NCBI GenBank assembly: GCA_001564055.1
Contig: LKNB01000010.1
Span: 1 to 64,000, forward strand
Origin: Rhodothermaceae bacterium Tc-Br11_B2g6_7
Lineage (GTDB): Bacteria; Bacteroidota; Rhodothermia; Rhodothermales; Salinibacteraceae
DNA: 64,000 nucleotides
Direction of reading: 5' to 3'
A model generated the notes under the pieces. That model was not told the origin of the DNA. It worked only from the letters and a program-made list of their open reading frames with translations, and searched no databases. Made by a program: the position numbers and the translations under genes. Below, in pieces: positions 16,904 through 29,185 of this stretch (positions within the stretch are counted from its first letter, which is position 1; the number at the start of each line of letters is the position of its first letter).

Positions 16904-16968
16904 CGGGGCCGGTGGCGTGCGTTCCCCGACATTTTACTTACGCATTCACCGCTCCTGTTCGTGCCTGC

Positions 16969-17889
16969 ATGATTACGATCGACCGATCCTCCACAACCCC
17001 GGTGCATGAGCAGCTCACGGGACAACTCCGCTTCTTGATTGCCAGCGGGCAGTACCAAATGGATGAGACGCTACCCTCTACCCGAGGGCTGGCCGATGAG
17101 GTGGGCGTCTCATTCCACACCGTGCGGAAGGCCTATCAGCAATTGGAAACCGAAGGGTTGCTGGAAGCACGAAAAGGCAGTGGCTACGTGGTGTTACAAC
17201 ACACTACCCTCTCGAAGAGCGAACGCATGGAACGTGGTGCAGCAACGCTGGAGGAGGCCCTGCATGGCCTCGTGGGGCTTGGGCTGAAGGATGGCGAGAT
17301 TGAGTACCTGTTTCAGGAGCAGTTTCAGGCCGTACGCAGCCAGCAGATGCGTCACAAGCTGGTCTTTGCCGCGGTGTGCCAGGAGTACGCCGACATCTGC
17401 AGCGACTACATCGCCAGCTCACTCCAGCAGCAGGTAGTCGGCGTGGCGCTGGATGGGCTGAATCAGCATCAGGATGCCGACGTGGTGATGACCCCCTACC
17501 GGCACGTGCGGGCTGTGATGCAGCAGCTCCCCCGTAGCGATGTACAGGGCGTGGACACCACGCTACCGCTTGACGTGCTGGAGGACGTAGCGCGCCTTTC
17601 CGAGCATGAGTCCGTGGGGCTGGTCACCCATCAACCCGAGACCATCCAGCCCTTCCTTGCCTTGCTCCGGGAGCGCACCGCGCACAACGGGCAGGTTATC
17701 GCTGCGTCCATGCAGAGCGATGCGAAGCACCTCTCTTCGTTTGTCGACGACGTGGATCTTGTGCTCGGCACCCCCGCCTGTCGCCGTCGCCTGAAGCCGC
17801 TTGTGGGGCCAGATCAGCGCTACCTCGAACTTCGGCTTATGCTCACAGACAACGCGCTGGACCGGCTGCGCGAGCGCCTTCCCCGGTAA
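16969..17889 (+). CDS. GntR-family transcriptional regulator with uncharacterised C-terminal domain
   Basis: About 306 aa from the ATG at 16969 (MITIDRSSTTPVHEQL), the usual start of a GntR winged helix (residues about 8-75; TLPSTRGLADEVGVSFHTVR and LEARKGSGYVV). The C-terminal 220 residues do not look like the FCD, UTRA or MocR aminotransferase sensor domains. They contain VVMTPYRHVRAVMQQL and a Rossmann-like or periplasmic-binding-like alternation. The regulator probably senses a small molecule not predictable here. It converges with the PgpH-like gene across a 35-nt gap. Confidence 0.82.
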   Translation: MITIDRSSTTPVHEQLTGQLRFLIASGQYQMDETLPSTRGLADEVGVSFHTVRKAYQQLETEGLLEARKGSGYVVLQHTTLSKSERMERGAATLEEALHGLVGLGLKDGEIEYLFQEQFQAVRSQQMRHKLVFAAVCQEYADICSDYIASSLQQQVVGVALDGLNQHQDADVVMTPYRHVRAVMQQLPRSDVQGVDTTLPLDVLEDVARLSEHESVGLVTHQPETIQPFLALLRERTAHNGQVIAASMQSDAKHLSSFVDDVDLVLGTPACRRRLKPLVGPDQRYLELRLMLTDNALDRLRERLPR

Positions 17890-17924
17890 CCCTATGCGGG
17901 CCCAATGCAGACGACTCGTCTACG

Positions 17925-20585
17925 CTATCCCTTCGACCCGTCGGCTGAGGGATCATCCGAACGCGGCTTCATCGGAGCTTCGGGCTGTCCGTTGGTGCCC
18001 CCCTCCTGTGCTGCTGCTCCGTCCGCTTCTTCTGGGTCCTCGCCGTGGGGCCGTGCATGAGGGTCGATCCATTGCACGACCTCCGGAGGTAGCAAGTCCT
18101 TCGAGGTGCTGGCGCGTGGGTGGAGCGTTCCCGCAGCAAGCTCGCCAGTTTTCAGTTTGGACGGGTCGGCGATGGGAAGGCTGGGGTCCACAGAGACCTG
18201 CACCGTTGACTTCGGGCCGGGCAGCACCTCCGGATCCGGCGCTTCTTCGGCAGCATCCTCTTTATCCTGCCCAGGGTACTTCACGCGCACGTGATGAATA
18301 CCCAGGAGCATGGAGAGGAAGGTCTCTTTGAGCTGCTGGAGGTCGCGAAAGGTGAGATCGGTGTCATCCAACTGCCCATCGTCGATACGCGTCTGGAAGA
18401 TCATGTCGAGCATGGTCTCCAGGCGCTTGTGCGTGGGGTCCGTCAGGCTCCGGCAGGCGGCCTCCAGGGAGTCTGCGAGCATGAGCACGCCGGTCTCCTT
18501 CGAGAAGGGGCGCGGCCCCGGGTACCGAAACTCGGACTCAGGCACCTCGGTGTCCGGGTTGTCCGCTTGCTCGCACGCTTTCCGGTAAAAGTACTCGATG
18601 CGCGAGGTCCCGTGGTGGGTCGTGATGAAGTCGAGCACGGGCTGGGGAAGGTTGTACTGGCGCCCCATTTCAAGTCCCTCACGGACATGGCTGGCAATAA
18701 TGAGGGCCGACATGCGCGGCTTGAGGTCGTCGTGGGGATTCGTATCGCTCCGCTGGTTCTCAATAAAGTACTCGGGCTTGAGCATTTTCCCGATATCGTG
18801 GTAGAGCGCGCCCACCCGTGTGAGCAGCGCATCTGCTCCGATGGCTGTTGCTCCTGCCTCCGACAGGTTCGCCACTTGCATTACATGGTTGAACGAGCCC
18901 GGCGCCCGAACGCTCAACTCCTTCAGCAGCGGGCGGTTGGTGTCCGAGAGCTCCAGGAGGGTCAGGTCGGTGGTAAGGTTAAACGTCCGTTCAAACACCC
19001 AGAGCAGCGGATACGCTAGCACGAGCAGGAATGAGCTTCCGGCTACGCGCACGCTGTCGCGCCACAGGGTGTCGACCGGCGTATCGTAAAGCAGCCACGT
19101 CGCGAGGATGACGACCATGTAGGCTGTGAAGACCAGTCCCGCGCTCAGGAAGAACTGCCCTCTGTTTTTGATGTCGCGTACACTAAACACCGCAATGGCT
19201 CCCGCAAAGATCGTCGCGAATGCATACTCAAAGTCGTAGCCCAGGAGCAGTCCGCCCAGCAAGCCAAGCGTGATGGTGCCAAAGAACCCCACGCGGGAGT
19301 CAAAGATAACCGTGAGCAGGACCGACACGATAGCCACTGGTACAGCATACATGCCAATCACCGGATAGCGCAGGCCCACCGCGAACAGCGCGATGATACC
19401 GGTAAACAGCAAGGCCATCAAAAAGACCTTCGTGTTGTCGAAAAAGAGGGTGGGCCGAACAAGGTAGATGTACAGGAAGAAGATCCCGAAGGCAGCCAGG
19501 ATCAGCACGGTGTTGCCACTCCCCTGCTTCCAGGCGATGGTCCCTGCCAGCCGCTCCCGTTCTGCGCGCTCAAGAGATACCAGCTGCTGCCGTATTTCTG
19601 GGGTGATGCGCTCGCCTTCCCGGACGATGACCTCCCCTTCCTCTACCCGTCCCCGCGTCGGCGACAGGCGGGACTCCCGCGCGCGGATCTCACGCCGTGT
19701 TTCCGACTGCATGTAGGCATGTGTGGGTACAAATACCGCACGAAAAAACGGCATGGCCACCGAAACCGCGTCCGGGCGGTCCGGCAACACCTCCTCAAAC
19801 GAGTCCCGGGCCTCGTCGTAGGCGCGGTCAAGCCCCAGGAAGTTATCAATCGGTTGCGGAGGCCGCTGGGTACGCTCCTCAATGTTGCGCACGATCACCT
19901 CGTCCGAGAGGATGCTGTCGGCCGGGACATCCAGGACCCCCTGTTGCTGCAGCTGTTGGCTGATCTGGGTGGCTTCCCTCAGTAGCACTTGGTACAGAGG
20001 CTGATCGCGCGAGGGCACCTCATCGGCGTCCATCGCTTGGCTGCGCAGCCGGAGGTCACGTTCCAACACCATCCACTGCGTCGACGAGAGCCGCACCCGC
20101 GCATTGCGCCGGCGCTCACGATACAGCAGCGAGTCCGAGGCCGCCGCCTCCGGGTCGCCCGCCGCCTGGTGGCCGAGCATCCGATCAAAGGCTGCAAAGG
20201 CCTCCTCCAGTTGCATCTCCAGCGTGTCCCGCCGGATCTGGGTTTGCTGCATCGCATCCGAGATCTCCTGGATGAACGCTGGCGTATTCTGCTCAACGCG
20301 CCGCCGCTCCGCCGCTAAGGTATCGGGGTGCTTGTAGATCGCAAATGAGAAGGGTGCCGTCTTTACATCTTGGCGCCAGATATCACCTTCTTGAACGGTT
20401 ACCTCCAGACGCTCACCGCTCGGGAACGCAAGTAGCGCTACAACGACAAGCGCCAGAAAGATAGCGGCCTTGATGGCATAATCTTTCCATTCTCCCTCGC
20501 TCTCTTCGGGAGAGCCTTTTTCAAGGTTTTGCCCGACGGGACGCGCCTTTGAGCTGCCCAGACCGAGTGTGTCGAGAAATCCCAT
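17925..20585 (-). CDS. PgpH-like 7TM HD-domain phosphodiesterase
   Basis: About 886 aa from the ATG at 20585 (MGFLDTLGLG); in-frame starts at 20615 and 20681 exist, the latter overlapping the symporter gene. Layout: one N-terminal helix, a large extracytoplasmic 7TMR-HDED domain (about 60-370), seven helices (about 380-590), then a cytoplasmic HD domain with GALYHDIGK and a second HHGTSR segment. In PgpH proteins this domain hydrolyses cyclic di-AMP. The metal-binding HD residues are present, so it is likely active. The tail is acidic and Pro-rich. c-di-AMP control of osmolyte and K+ balance would suit a halophile, but the nucleotide specificity is inferred from the family. Confidence 0.88.
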   Translation of the reverse strand: MGFLDTLGLGSSKARPVGQNLEKGSPEESEGEWKDYAIKAAIFLALVVVALLAFPSGERLEVTVQEGDIWRQDVKTAPFSFAIYKHPDTLAAERRRVEQNTPAFIQEISDAMQQTQIRRDTLEMQLEEAFAAFDRMLGHQAAGDPEAAASDSLLYRERRRNARVRLSSTQWMVLERDLRLRSQAMDADEVPSRDQPLYQVLLREATQISQQLQQQGVLDVPADSILSDEVIVRNIEERTQRPPQPIDNFLGLDRAYDEARDSFEEVLPDRPDAVSVAMPFFRAVFVPTHAYMQSETRREIRARESRLSPTRGRVEEGEVIVREGERITPEIRQQLVSLERAERERLAGTIAWKQGSGNTVLILAAFGIFFLYIYLVRPTLFFDNTKVFLMALLFTGIIALFAVGLRYPVIGMYAVPVAIVSVLLTVIFDSRVGFFGTITLGLLGGLLLGYDFEYAFATIFAGAIAVFSVRDIKNRGQFFLSAGLVFTAYMVVILATWLLYDTPVDTLWRDSVRVAGSSFLLVLAYPLLWVFERTFNLTTDLTLLELSDTNRPLLKELSVRAPGSFNHVMQVANLSEAGATAIGADALLTRVGALYHDIGKMLKPEYFIENQRSDTNPHDDLKPRMSALIIASHVREGLEMGRQYNLPQPVLDFITTHHGTSRIEYFYRKACEQADNPDTEVPESEFRYPGPRPFSKETGVLMLADSLEAACRSLTDPTHKRLETMLDMIFQTRIDDGQLDDTDLTFRDLQQLKETFLSMLLGIHHVRVKYPGQDKEDAAEEAPDPEVLPGPKSTVQVSVDPSLPIADPSKLKTGELAAGTLHPRASTSKDLLPPEVVQWIDPHARPHGEDPEEADGAAAQEGGTNGQPEAPMKPRSDDPSADGSKG

Positions 20586-20661
20586 AGAGGGCCGTAGCAG
20601 TGAGGAAGAGGGCATGCCATGCCCCGGTAGGCCGGGAAGCACGCGTGCCCAGTACAAGGCG

Positions 20662-22191
20662 CTATCTATGCCGCCATGCAAGCAATGATCCTATAAGCAA
20701 GGTGATGCTGCTGCCGATGACGGTATACCAGGGCCATCCGACAGCCCGGAGGTCGAGCGCTTCCTGCACCGCGTCTGCGGGGTTAAGCATGAAGAGCCAG
20801 CCGGCGGTCGGGCTGTACCATAAGCCGAAAATGATGAGGATCATCGCTCCGATGCTGCACACAAAGGCAATGAGCGCATCCCCTTGCGTAGGCCGGCGCG
20901 TCCAGAGGCCCAACAGGAAGACGCCCAGCATGCCGCCGTACGTGAAGGATGCGATGGCGAGGCCAAGCTCCACCACGGGGTTTTGTTGATCCTCGAACAG
21001 GGCGGCAAACCCGATAAACACCAGGCCCCACCCAAGGGTAAGGGCGCGGGAAAGGCGAAGTCGCGAGGCCTCGCGCAGCACCTGCCCCCGCCATCGCTCC
21101 ACCAGGTCGTACAGCGAAGATGAGGCCAGTGCGTTCAGAGACGACGACAGCGTGCTCATGGCGGCTGCAATGATGCCTGCCAGCAGAAGGCCCGACAGGC
21201 CGGCCGGCAGGCCTTCAATGATATACAGGGGGAAAATCTCATCCGCACGGGTGAGGTCGAGGTCTGCTGGTGTGGCGCCCGCGTAGTGGACCCAAAGCAG
21301 CAGGCCCACTATTAAAAAGAGTGCAAACTGGACGGCCACCAGCACAGCGCTTCCTACGAGCGCTTTCTGGCTATCGGCCAAGGAGCGACAGGTCAGGAGC
21401 CGCTGGACGATGAGTTGATCAGTGCCGTGGGAGGCCATCGAGAAGATAGCCCCGCCCACGACAGCCGTGATGAAGGCGTACGGTTCGGTGATCCAGGCGC
21501 TTAATGAACTGGAGGACCCGGCATTAAAGACCTGCGTTTTTCCCTCCGCTTGCGCCAGCGTCCACCAGTCGGCCGGGGCGCTATGCAAGAGAAAGCCGAT
21601 GGCCACAACCGCTCCTACTACATACAGGCTCATCTGTACCACATCCATCCAGATGACAGCGCGCACGCCGCCAATCAGGGTATACACAATCGTTGCGACG
21701 CCTACAAAGGCGATAATTGCCGGATATCCGATGGCGTAGCCCATCATGGCTGCCATGACGCTAAGGGGGATGGCCGTAGCGAAGAGCCGCACCCCATCGG
21801 CCAGCAGCCGTGTGCCCAGAAACGTCACCGAGGCGGCCGAACGTAAGGTCTCGCCAAACCGGTTGCCGAGGAAGGCATAGGCGGTCGGAAGCTTGCCCTC
21901 GGTATATTGCGGCAGCAGTGTGACGCTGACAATAAGCCGCCCGATGAGGTATCCGAGCGTAAGCTGCAGAAACGTAAGCGAGCCAAGGTACGCAACGGCC
22001 GGAATGCCGATGATGGTGAGCGTGCTGGTTTCCGTGGCCACAACCGAAAAGCACACCGCCCACCACGGCACATCGCGGTTTCCGAGGAAGTACCCCTCGG
22101 CTGTCCGCTGGCGTCCCCCACTCCAGATTCCAAAGCCCACCACGGCTACGAGGTAGGCGGTGATGACGATGTAGTCGAGTGGCGTGAGCAT
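20662..22191 (-). CDS. sodium:solute symporter (SSS family)
   Basis: A 509-aa protein with about 13 transmembrane helices in the LeuT-like SSS fold. It begins LTPLDYIVITAYLVAVVGFG and contains GGRQRTAEGYFLGNR, the typical post-TM1 segment. It also has DGVRLFATAIPLSV and AAAMSTLSSSLNALASSS, a Na+-site helix of SSS proteins. It uses the sodium gradient to import a small organic solute that cannot be specified. It lies upstream of the PgpH-like gene on the same strand, with a small gap or overlap depending on the start used there. Confidence 0.92.
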   Translation of the reverse strand: MLTPLDYIVITAYLVAVVGFGIWSGGRQRTAEGYFLGNRDVPWWAVCFSVVATETSTLTIIGIPAVAYLGSLTFLQLTLGYLIGRLIVSVTLLPQYTEGKLPTAYAFLGNRFGETLRSAASVTFLGTRLLADGVRLFATAIPLSVMAAMMGYAIGYPAIIAFVGVATIVYTLIGGVRAVIWMDVVQMSLYVVGAVVAIGFLLHSAPADWWTLAQAEGKTQVFNAGSSSSLSAWITEPYAFITAVVGGAIFSMASHGTDQLIVQRLLTCRSLADSQKALVGSAVLVAVQFALFLIVGLLLWVHYAGATPADLDLTRADEIFPLYIIEGLPAGLSGLLLAGIIAAAMSTLSSSLNALASSSLYDLVERWRGQVLREASRLRLSRALTLGWGLVFIGFAALFEDQQNPVVELGLAIASFTYGGMLGVFLLGLWTRRPTQGDALIAFVCSIGAMILIIFGLWYSPTAGWLFMLNPADAVQEALDLRAVGWPWYTVIGSSITLLIGSLLAWRHR

Positions 22192-22293
22192 GCAATAGCA
22201 GCCGGTGGGAGGAGCAGGAGCAACCTACGGCGCGGTAGCTCCAATCGCCACACCACCGGTCTGAGCTCTTAAGGGCTGCGTTGGGCCTGTGCC

Positions 22294-25735
<3,442 letters not shown>

Positions 25736-25902
25736 GAGCAGTGCGTGTGGCAGATTGGGGGCGGGGACCGATCGGGGTGCTACCTGTAAGACTAAGCCTG
25801 GCGCAGGATCCGTATAGCCGTGCGGCTGTTGCCTCTGTTTGTATGGCACGCGGCGATTGCACCGCTCTTTTTACTGATAGCCTCTCGCTTTACCAAAGCT
25901 CT

Positions 25903-26310
25903 ATGCGTATTTCTACTGCTGTCCTTATCGGACTTTTCACTGGACTCCTTTCCCTCGTCGCGTGTACCGATTCAGCGCAGCAGCAGGGGGACTTTCTCCA
26001 ATTTGAAGGCGACGTGGTTGATGTGTCGCTCATGATCTTTTGTACGGCCAGTGAGATTCAGACCGAAAACTTCGACACGCTGCCCCAAACGTTCGATCTG
26101 CCCTGCACACCAGAAGCCGTACAGGTGACGGGGCGAGGCACGGACGTTGGCATGCGGTTGCTGTTGGATGGCGAAGCCGTTGCTGAAGACCGCGACACAC
26201 TCGACGAGGCCGAGGAGGACGATACAGCTTTCCTGACGGTCTTCCTGTTGGCCCCCGGCGTCTCCGGCCAGGACGCGCAGGAGATGCAGAACCTGTTGGA
26301 CGATCGGTAG
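25903..26310 (+). CDS. small lipoprotein, unknown function
   Basis: A 135-aa protein from the ATG at 25903. Its signal peptide (MRISTAVLIGLFTGLLSLVAC) ends in the lipobox LVAC, with Cys 21 as the lipidation site. The mature part is acidic with two further cysteines (FCTAS, LPCTPE) that may pair. No known domain was recognised. It probably sits on the outer or inner membrane facing the periplasm. It is a single gene between the divergent RodZ-like gene and the tRNA terminator. Confidence 0.7.
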   Translation: MRISTAVLIGLFTGLLSLVACTDSAQQQGDFLQFEGDVVDVSLMIFCTASEIQTENFDTLPQTFDLPCTPEAVQVTGRGTDVGMRLLLDGEAVAEDRDTLDEAEEDDTAFLTVFLLAPGVSGQDAQEMQNLLDDR

Positions 26311-26353
26311 CTGTCCCTGCGCAGAGCGCGACTATGCCGGGTAAGAAAGGCCA

Positions 26354-26400
26354 TTAAAAAACCCACCACCGATGACTGAGCAGGTCATCAGCGGTGGGTT
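26354..26400 (-). terminator. rho-independent terminator of tRNA-Pro
   Basis: Read on the minus strand, AACCCACC and GATGAC arms pair with GTCATC and GGTGGGTT around a short loop, followed by a run of six T. It lies 4 nt past the tRNA 3' end and forms an almost perfect long stem, with one offset base where the arms join. It also lies after the convergent lipoprotein gene and may serve both strands. Confidence 0.85.
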
Positions 26401-26404
26401 GAAG

Positions 26405-26481
26405 TGGTCGGGACGGCGGGATTTGAACCCGCGGCCCCTCGCCCCCCAGGCGAGTGCGCTACCGGACTGCGCCACGTCCCG
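26405..26481 (-). tRNA. tRNA-Pro (anticodon GGG), CCA encoded
   Basis: A 77-nt cloverleaf. The acceptor stem CGGGACG/CGTCCCG is perfect, with discriminator A and an encoded CCA. The D arm is GCGC...GCGC with the GGTAGC loop. The anticodon stem CTCGC/GCGAG encloses the loop CTGGGGG, with GGG at positions 34-36, so it reads CCC and CCU proline codons. The T arm has GGTTCAAATCC. A terminator follows directly and the MerR gene ends 12 nt upstream of its 5' end. Confidence 0.95.
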
Positions 26482-26492
26482 ATCCGGTACGG

Positions 26493-26912
26493 CTACGTTG
26501 GCTGGCTGGTAGGCTCAGCCGGCGCGCCGCGTGTTGCATTAGAGCCCCGTTCACGATCCGAGTCCTCGATCTGTTCCAACACCTCCATTAAGAAGGTGCG
26601 GAGGCGTTTCAGGTCAGCCAAGGTTTCCTTCGATGCCGTGTGAACGGTGTCATCTGGTCCCCGCGCCAACACCTGACGGGCACCTTCCAGCGTGTACTTC
26701 TCCACTTTCAATAGATGGTGAATACGTTTCAACGCCGCGATGTCCTCCTCCCTGTACACACGTCGTCCGGCGCTATCTTTAGCTGGTGATAGCTCTTCGA
26801 ACTCAGATTCCCAGTACCGAAGCACGTGGGGTTCCAGACCCAACTGATCGCTTACGGCACCAATGCTTGGCAAGGCATCCGGATGGTCCGGGGAAGTTGC
26901 GGCTGACGCCAT
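26493..26912 (-). CDS. MerR-family transcriptional regulator
   Basis: About 139 aa from the ATG at 26912 (MASAATSPDHP); a longer frame exists to 27041. The MerR winged helix spans residues about 14-85: IGAVSDQLGLEPHVLRYWE, then GRRVYREEDIAALKRIHHLL. A coiled-coil dimerisation helix follows, with an acidic tail. No effector-binding domain or metal-site cysteine is present, as in the short MerR proteins of Bacteroidota. The regulon is unknown. It is divergent from the DMT permease, with about 130 nt between the starts, and could control it. Confidence 0.88.
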   Translation of the reverse strand: MASAATSPDHPDALPSIGAVSDQLGLEPHVLRYWESEFEELSPAKDSAGRRVYREEDIAALKRIHHLLKVEKYTLEGARQVLARGPDDTVHTASKETLADLKRLRTFLMEVLEQIEDSDRERGSNATRGAPAEPTSQPT

Positions 26913-27043
26913 GCGGAAAACAGGTGGTGGATAGAAGAAGGACGGGTGTGCAAGAGCAGATAGCAGAACCGTCGTCCGGTTGTGATTGTTCGGAGACCGC
27001 TGCAGCGCTTCGCTCATGTTTCCCCGTTGACGTCCCCCCACCG

Positions 27044-28036
27044 TTGTCCGTCTCTCTCCGTCAGCGCCTTGCGCCCTACCGCCACGACCTGGCGCTGCTG
27101 ACCGTCGTTCTGATCTGGGGAATCAACTTTGCCGTCCTCAAGGCTGCACTGGTGGAAGTGCATCCCCATGTTCTCAATATTTTTCGGTTTGCGGTTTCAG
27201 CCCTGGTGTTGGGAGGGCTGTTCGCGCGTCGGGTCGACTACGATGCGGCAGCCTTCCTACAGCCGCTCCGAGACCAATTTTATACCATCGTAGGCCTCGG
27301 GCTACTTGGATACCTGTTCTATCAGCTGTTTTTCATACTGGGCGTAGCACACACCACAGCGGGAAGTGCAGCCTTGATTATGGCAGGAGCCCCGCTATGG
27401 ACGGCCCTTTTCGGGCATGTCTTTGGGTTCGACCGGATGGTCCCCGCCGGATGGCTGGGTCTGGGCTTTACGCTGGTGGGCACGGCCGTCATTGTTTTTG
27501 GTGGCACCGACGAGGTAGCCTTCGGAAGTGATGTGTTTCTGGGAAACGCGCTAATGGTGATGGCGGCGCTGCTTTGGGGAGCCTACACGGCCTTCAATAA
27601 GCCCGCCACGCAACGGGCCGACCCCATTGGGCTTACCTTCTGGGGCGTCATTGTGGCCTTTCCGTTCCTGGTCGCGATCGGCCTACCGTACGCAGCTGCG
27701 GATGAGGGGCTGGTGATAAGCGGCTGGGTCTGGGCCGCCATCATCTTCTCTGGTGGACTTTCAACGGGATGGGCATTCGCCGTATGGAATACGGCAGTGC
27801 ACAAGGTGGGGCCCTCCCAAACCGCGATCTACGGCAATCTTGTCCCGGTAGTGGCCCTGCTCAGTGGCCTGTTAATGCTCGGTGAGCCCATCTGGCCGCT
27901 GCAACTGGCAGGGGGCGCTCTTATCATCGGGGGCCTTATCCTTACCCGATGGGCCCGCCACACCCGCGAAGCCGCAGCGGCCGTCCCCAGCACCGAGCCT
28001 CTCGCATCCTCCGATGCCCCGCACGATCAGCCGTAG
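27044..28036 (+). CDS. DMT-superfamily permease with two EamA domains
   Basis: About 330 aa if started at the TTG at 27044. The coding frame is open further upstream, but that part overlaps the MerR gene, and no ATG lies near the first helix. Ten transmembrane helices are visible in two EamA repeats. The first starts LALLTVVLIWGINFAVLKA; the second starts near GNALMVMAALLWGAYTAFNK. Family members export amino acids or other metabolites. The substrate is unknown. The hydrophilic tail after residue 310 is unconserved. Confidence 0.85.
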   Translation: MSVSLRQRLAPYRHDLALLTVVLIWGINFAVLKAALVEVHPHVLNIFRFAVSALVLGGLFARRVDYDAAAFLQPLRDQFYTIVGLGLLGYLFYQLFFILGVAHTTAGSAALIMAGAPLWTALFGHVFGFDRMVPAGWLGLGFTLVGTAVIVFGGTDEVAFGSDVFLGNALMVMAALLWGAYTAFNKPATQRADPIGLTFWGVIVAFPFLVAIGLPYAAADEGLVISGWVWAAIIFSGGLSTGWAFAVWNTAVHKVGPSQTAIYGNLVPVVALLSGLLMLGEPIWPLQLAGGALIIGGLILTRWARHTREAAAAVPSTEPLASSDAPHDQP

Positions 28037-28073
28037 GCGTGGTACGGGTAGCCTCGTTCAGGCATGACTACGG

Positions 28074-28640
28074 CTACTCCGATAGGGTCCGCGCCTCAGT
28101 AAACTCGTCTTGCAGGTGCCGGGTGAAAGGCTCCGTCGCCGCCTCAGCATTGCGCACGTGGGTTTCAACAGCCTCCCACGTGGTGGGAAGGGCGGAGGCT
28201 ACAGGGTCGTAGAACAGCGATGCTTCGCGTGCATCGTCACCCGGAAGGTTGAAAAAGTTAAGGGCGAGGAAGATAAGGCTTAGAAACAGGGCCACCTTTC
28301 CCGCCCCGATGAGTCCGCCGAGCACCCGGTTCACCGCGGAAAGCCGCAGGAACCCGATCACCCCTTCGACAAAGCGCACCACACCCAGCAGGATCAGCTG
28401 AACGGAAGCAAAAAGGAGCACGAAAGCCAGCAGCGGACTGATGCCCTCCGCAAGTCCGAGGCTCGTGACGAGCATCTCGCCCACCGGCTCCATGAAGCGC
28501 ACGCCTACCAGAAAAGCCGCCCCTAACCCGACGAGGCTGGCAACCTGCCGGATTACCCCAGTCGTGAACCCCCGTACGAGCCCGAAGGCCAGCACGACGA
28601 GGATCACCAGATCCAGGGTATGAAGGTCAAACGGGGTCAT
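28074..28640 (-). CDS. CvpA-family membrane protein
   Basis: About 188 aa from the ATG at 28640 (MTPFDLHTLDLVILVVL); an ATG at 28667 is nine codons longer. Four hydrophobic helices with FGLVRGFTTGVIRQ in the first loop are typical of CvpA, named for colicin V production and linked to envelope homeostasis. The C-terminal 50 residues are hydrophilic. It is the last gene of the minus-strand run after yqeY and converges on the DMT permease. Confidence 0.85.
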   Translation of the reverse strand: MTPFDLHTLDLVILVVLAFGLVRGFTTGVIRQVASLVGLGAAFLVGVRFMEPVGEMLVTSLGLAEGISPLLAFVLLFASVQLILLGVVRFVEGVIGFLRLSAVNRVLGGLIGAGKVALFLSLIFLALNFFNLPGDDAREASLFYDPVASALPTTWEAVETHVRNAEAATEPFTRHLQDEFTEARTLSE

Positions 28641-28716
28641 GGGGTTAGAGGCATCAACAGTGGGCACATGGCCTGCCTATGGGTACAGCCGCGTGGTGTA
28701 ATCGAAAGGTATCGGA

Positions 28717-29166
28717 TTAGGACAGAAGCTCTTTAACGATGGCGCTGATGCGGCCGCCGTCTGCCTTCCCACGAAGCTGCTGCATCGCCTGGCCCATCAC
28801 GCGCCCCATATCCTGCATCGACGAGGCGCCGGTGGCGTCGATAATATCCTGCAAACGCGTACGGAGTGCCTCATCGCTAAGTTGCTCGGGCAGGTAGCTG
28901 CGAATCACTTCCAGTTCGCCTCGCTCTTTGGCGGCCAGGTCTTCCCTTCCAGCGTCTTCGTACTGTGCGATGGCATCTTTTCGCTGCTTTGCAGCCTTCT
29001 GCAGTACCTTGAGTTCATCGGCCTCGGAGAGTTCATCACTGGACTCCCGCTGGGCGATCGCTGCTTGTTGTAGATCCGCACGCAATGAGCGAATCGTGCG
29101 GAGCCGGTCTTTCTCACCAGACCGAAGGGCGTCCTTCATGTGGTCCTGCAATACGTCAGATATCAT
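28717..29166 (-). CDS. GatB/YqeY domain protein
   Basis: A 149-aa protein, which is the standard YqeY length from the ATG at 29166 (MISDVLQDHMKDALRSGEK). It contains RTIRSLRADLQQA and the C-terminal GRVMGQAMQQLRGKADGG segment that resembles the tRNA-binding tail of GatB. A role in tRNA-related processes is suggested from that similarity but is not established. The gene starts 19 nt after the PGI/PMI stop, in the same operon. Confidence 0.9.
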   Translation of the reverse strand: MISDVLQDHMKDALRSGEKDRLRTIRSLRADLQQAAIAQRESSDELSEADELKVLQKAAKQRKDAIAQYEDAGREDLAAKERGELEVIRSYLPEQLSDEALRTRLQDIIDATGASSMQDMGRVMGQAMQQLRGKADGGRISAIVKELLS

Positions 29167-29185
29167 AAGATCGGGGCGTAGATTG

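Noticed and set aside
28037-28073. Imperfect GTAGCC/GGCTAC inverted repeat between convergent genes
   Set aside because: The arms are only 6 bp, the loop is long and no T tract follows, so a terminator call is not justified.
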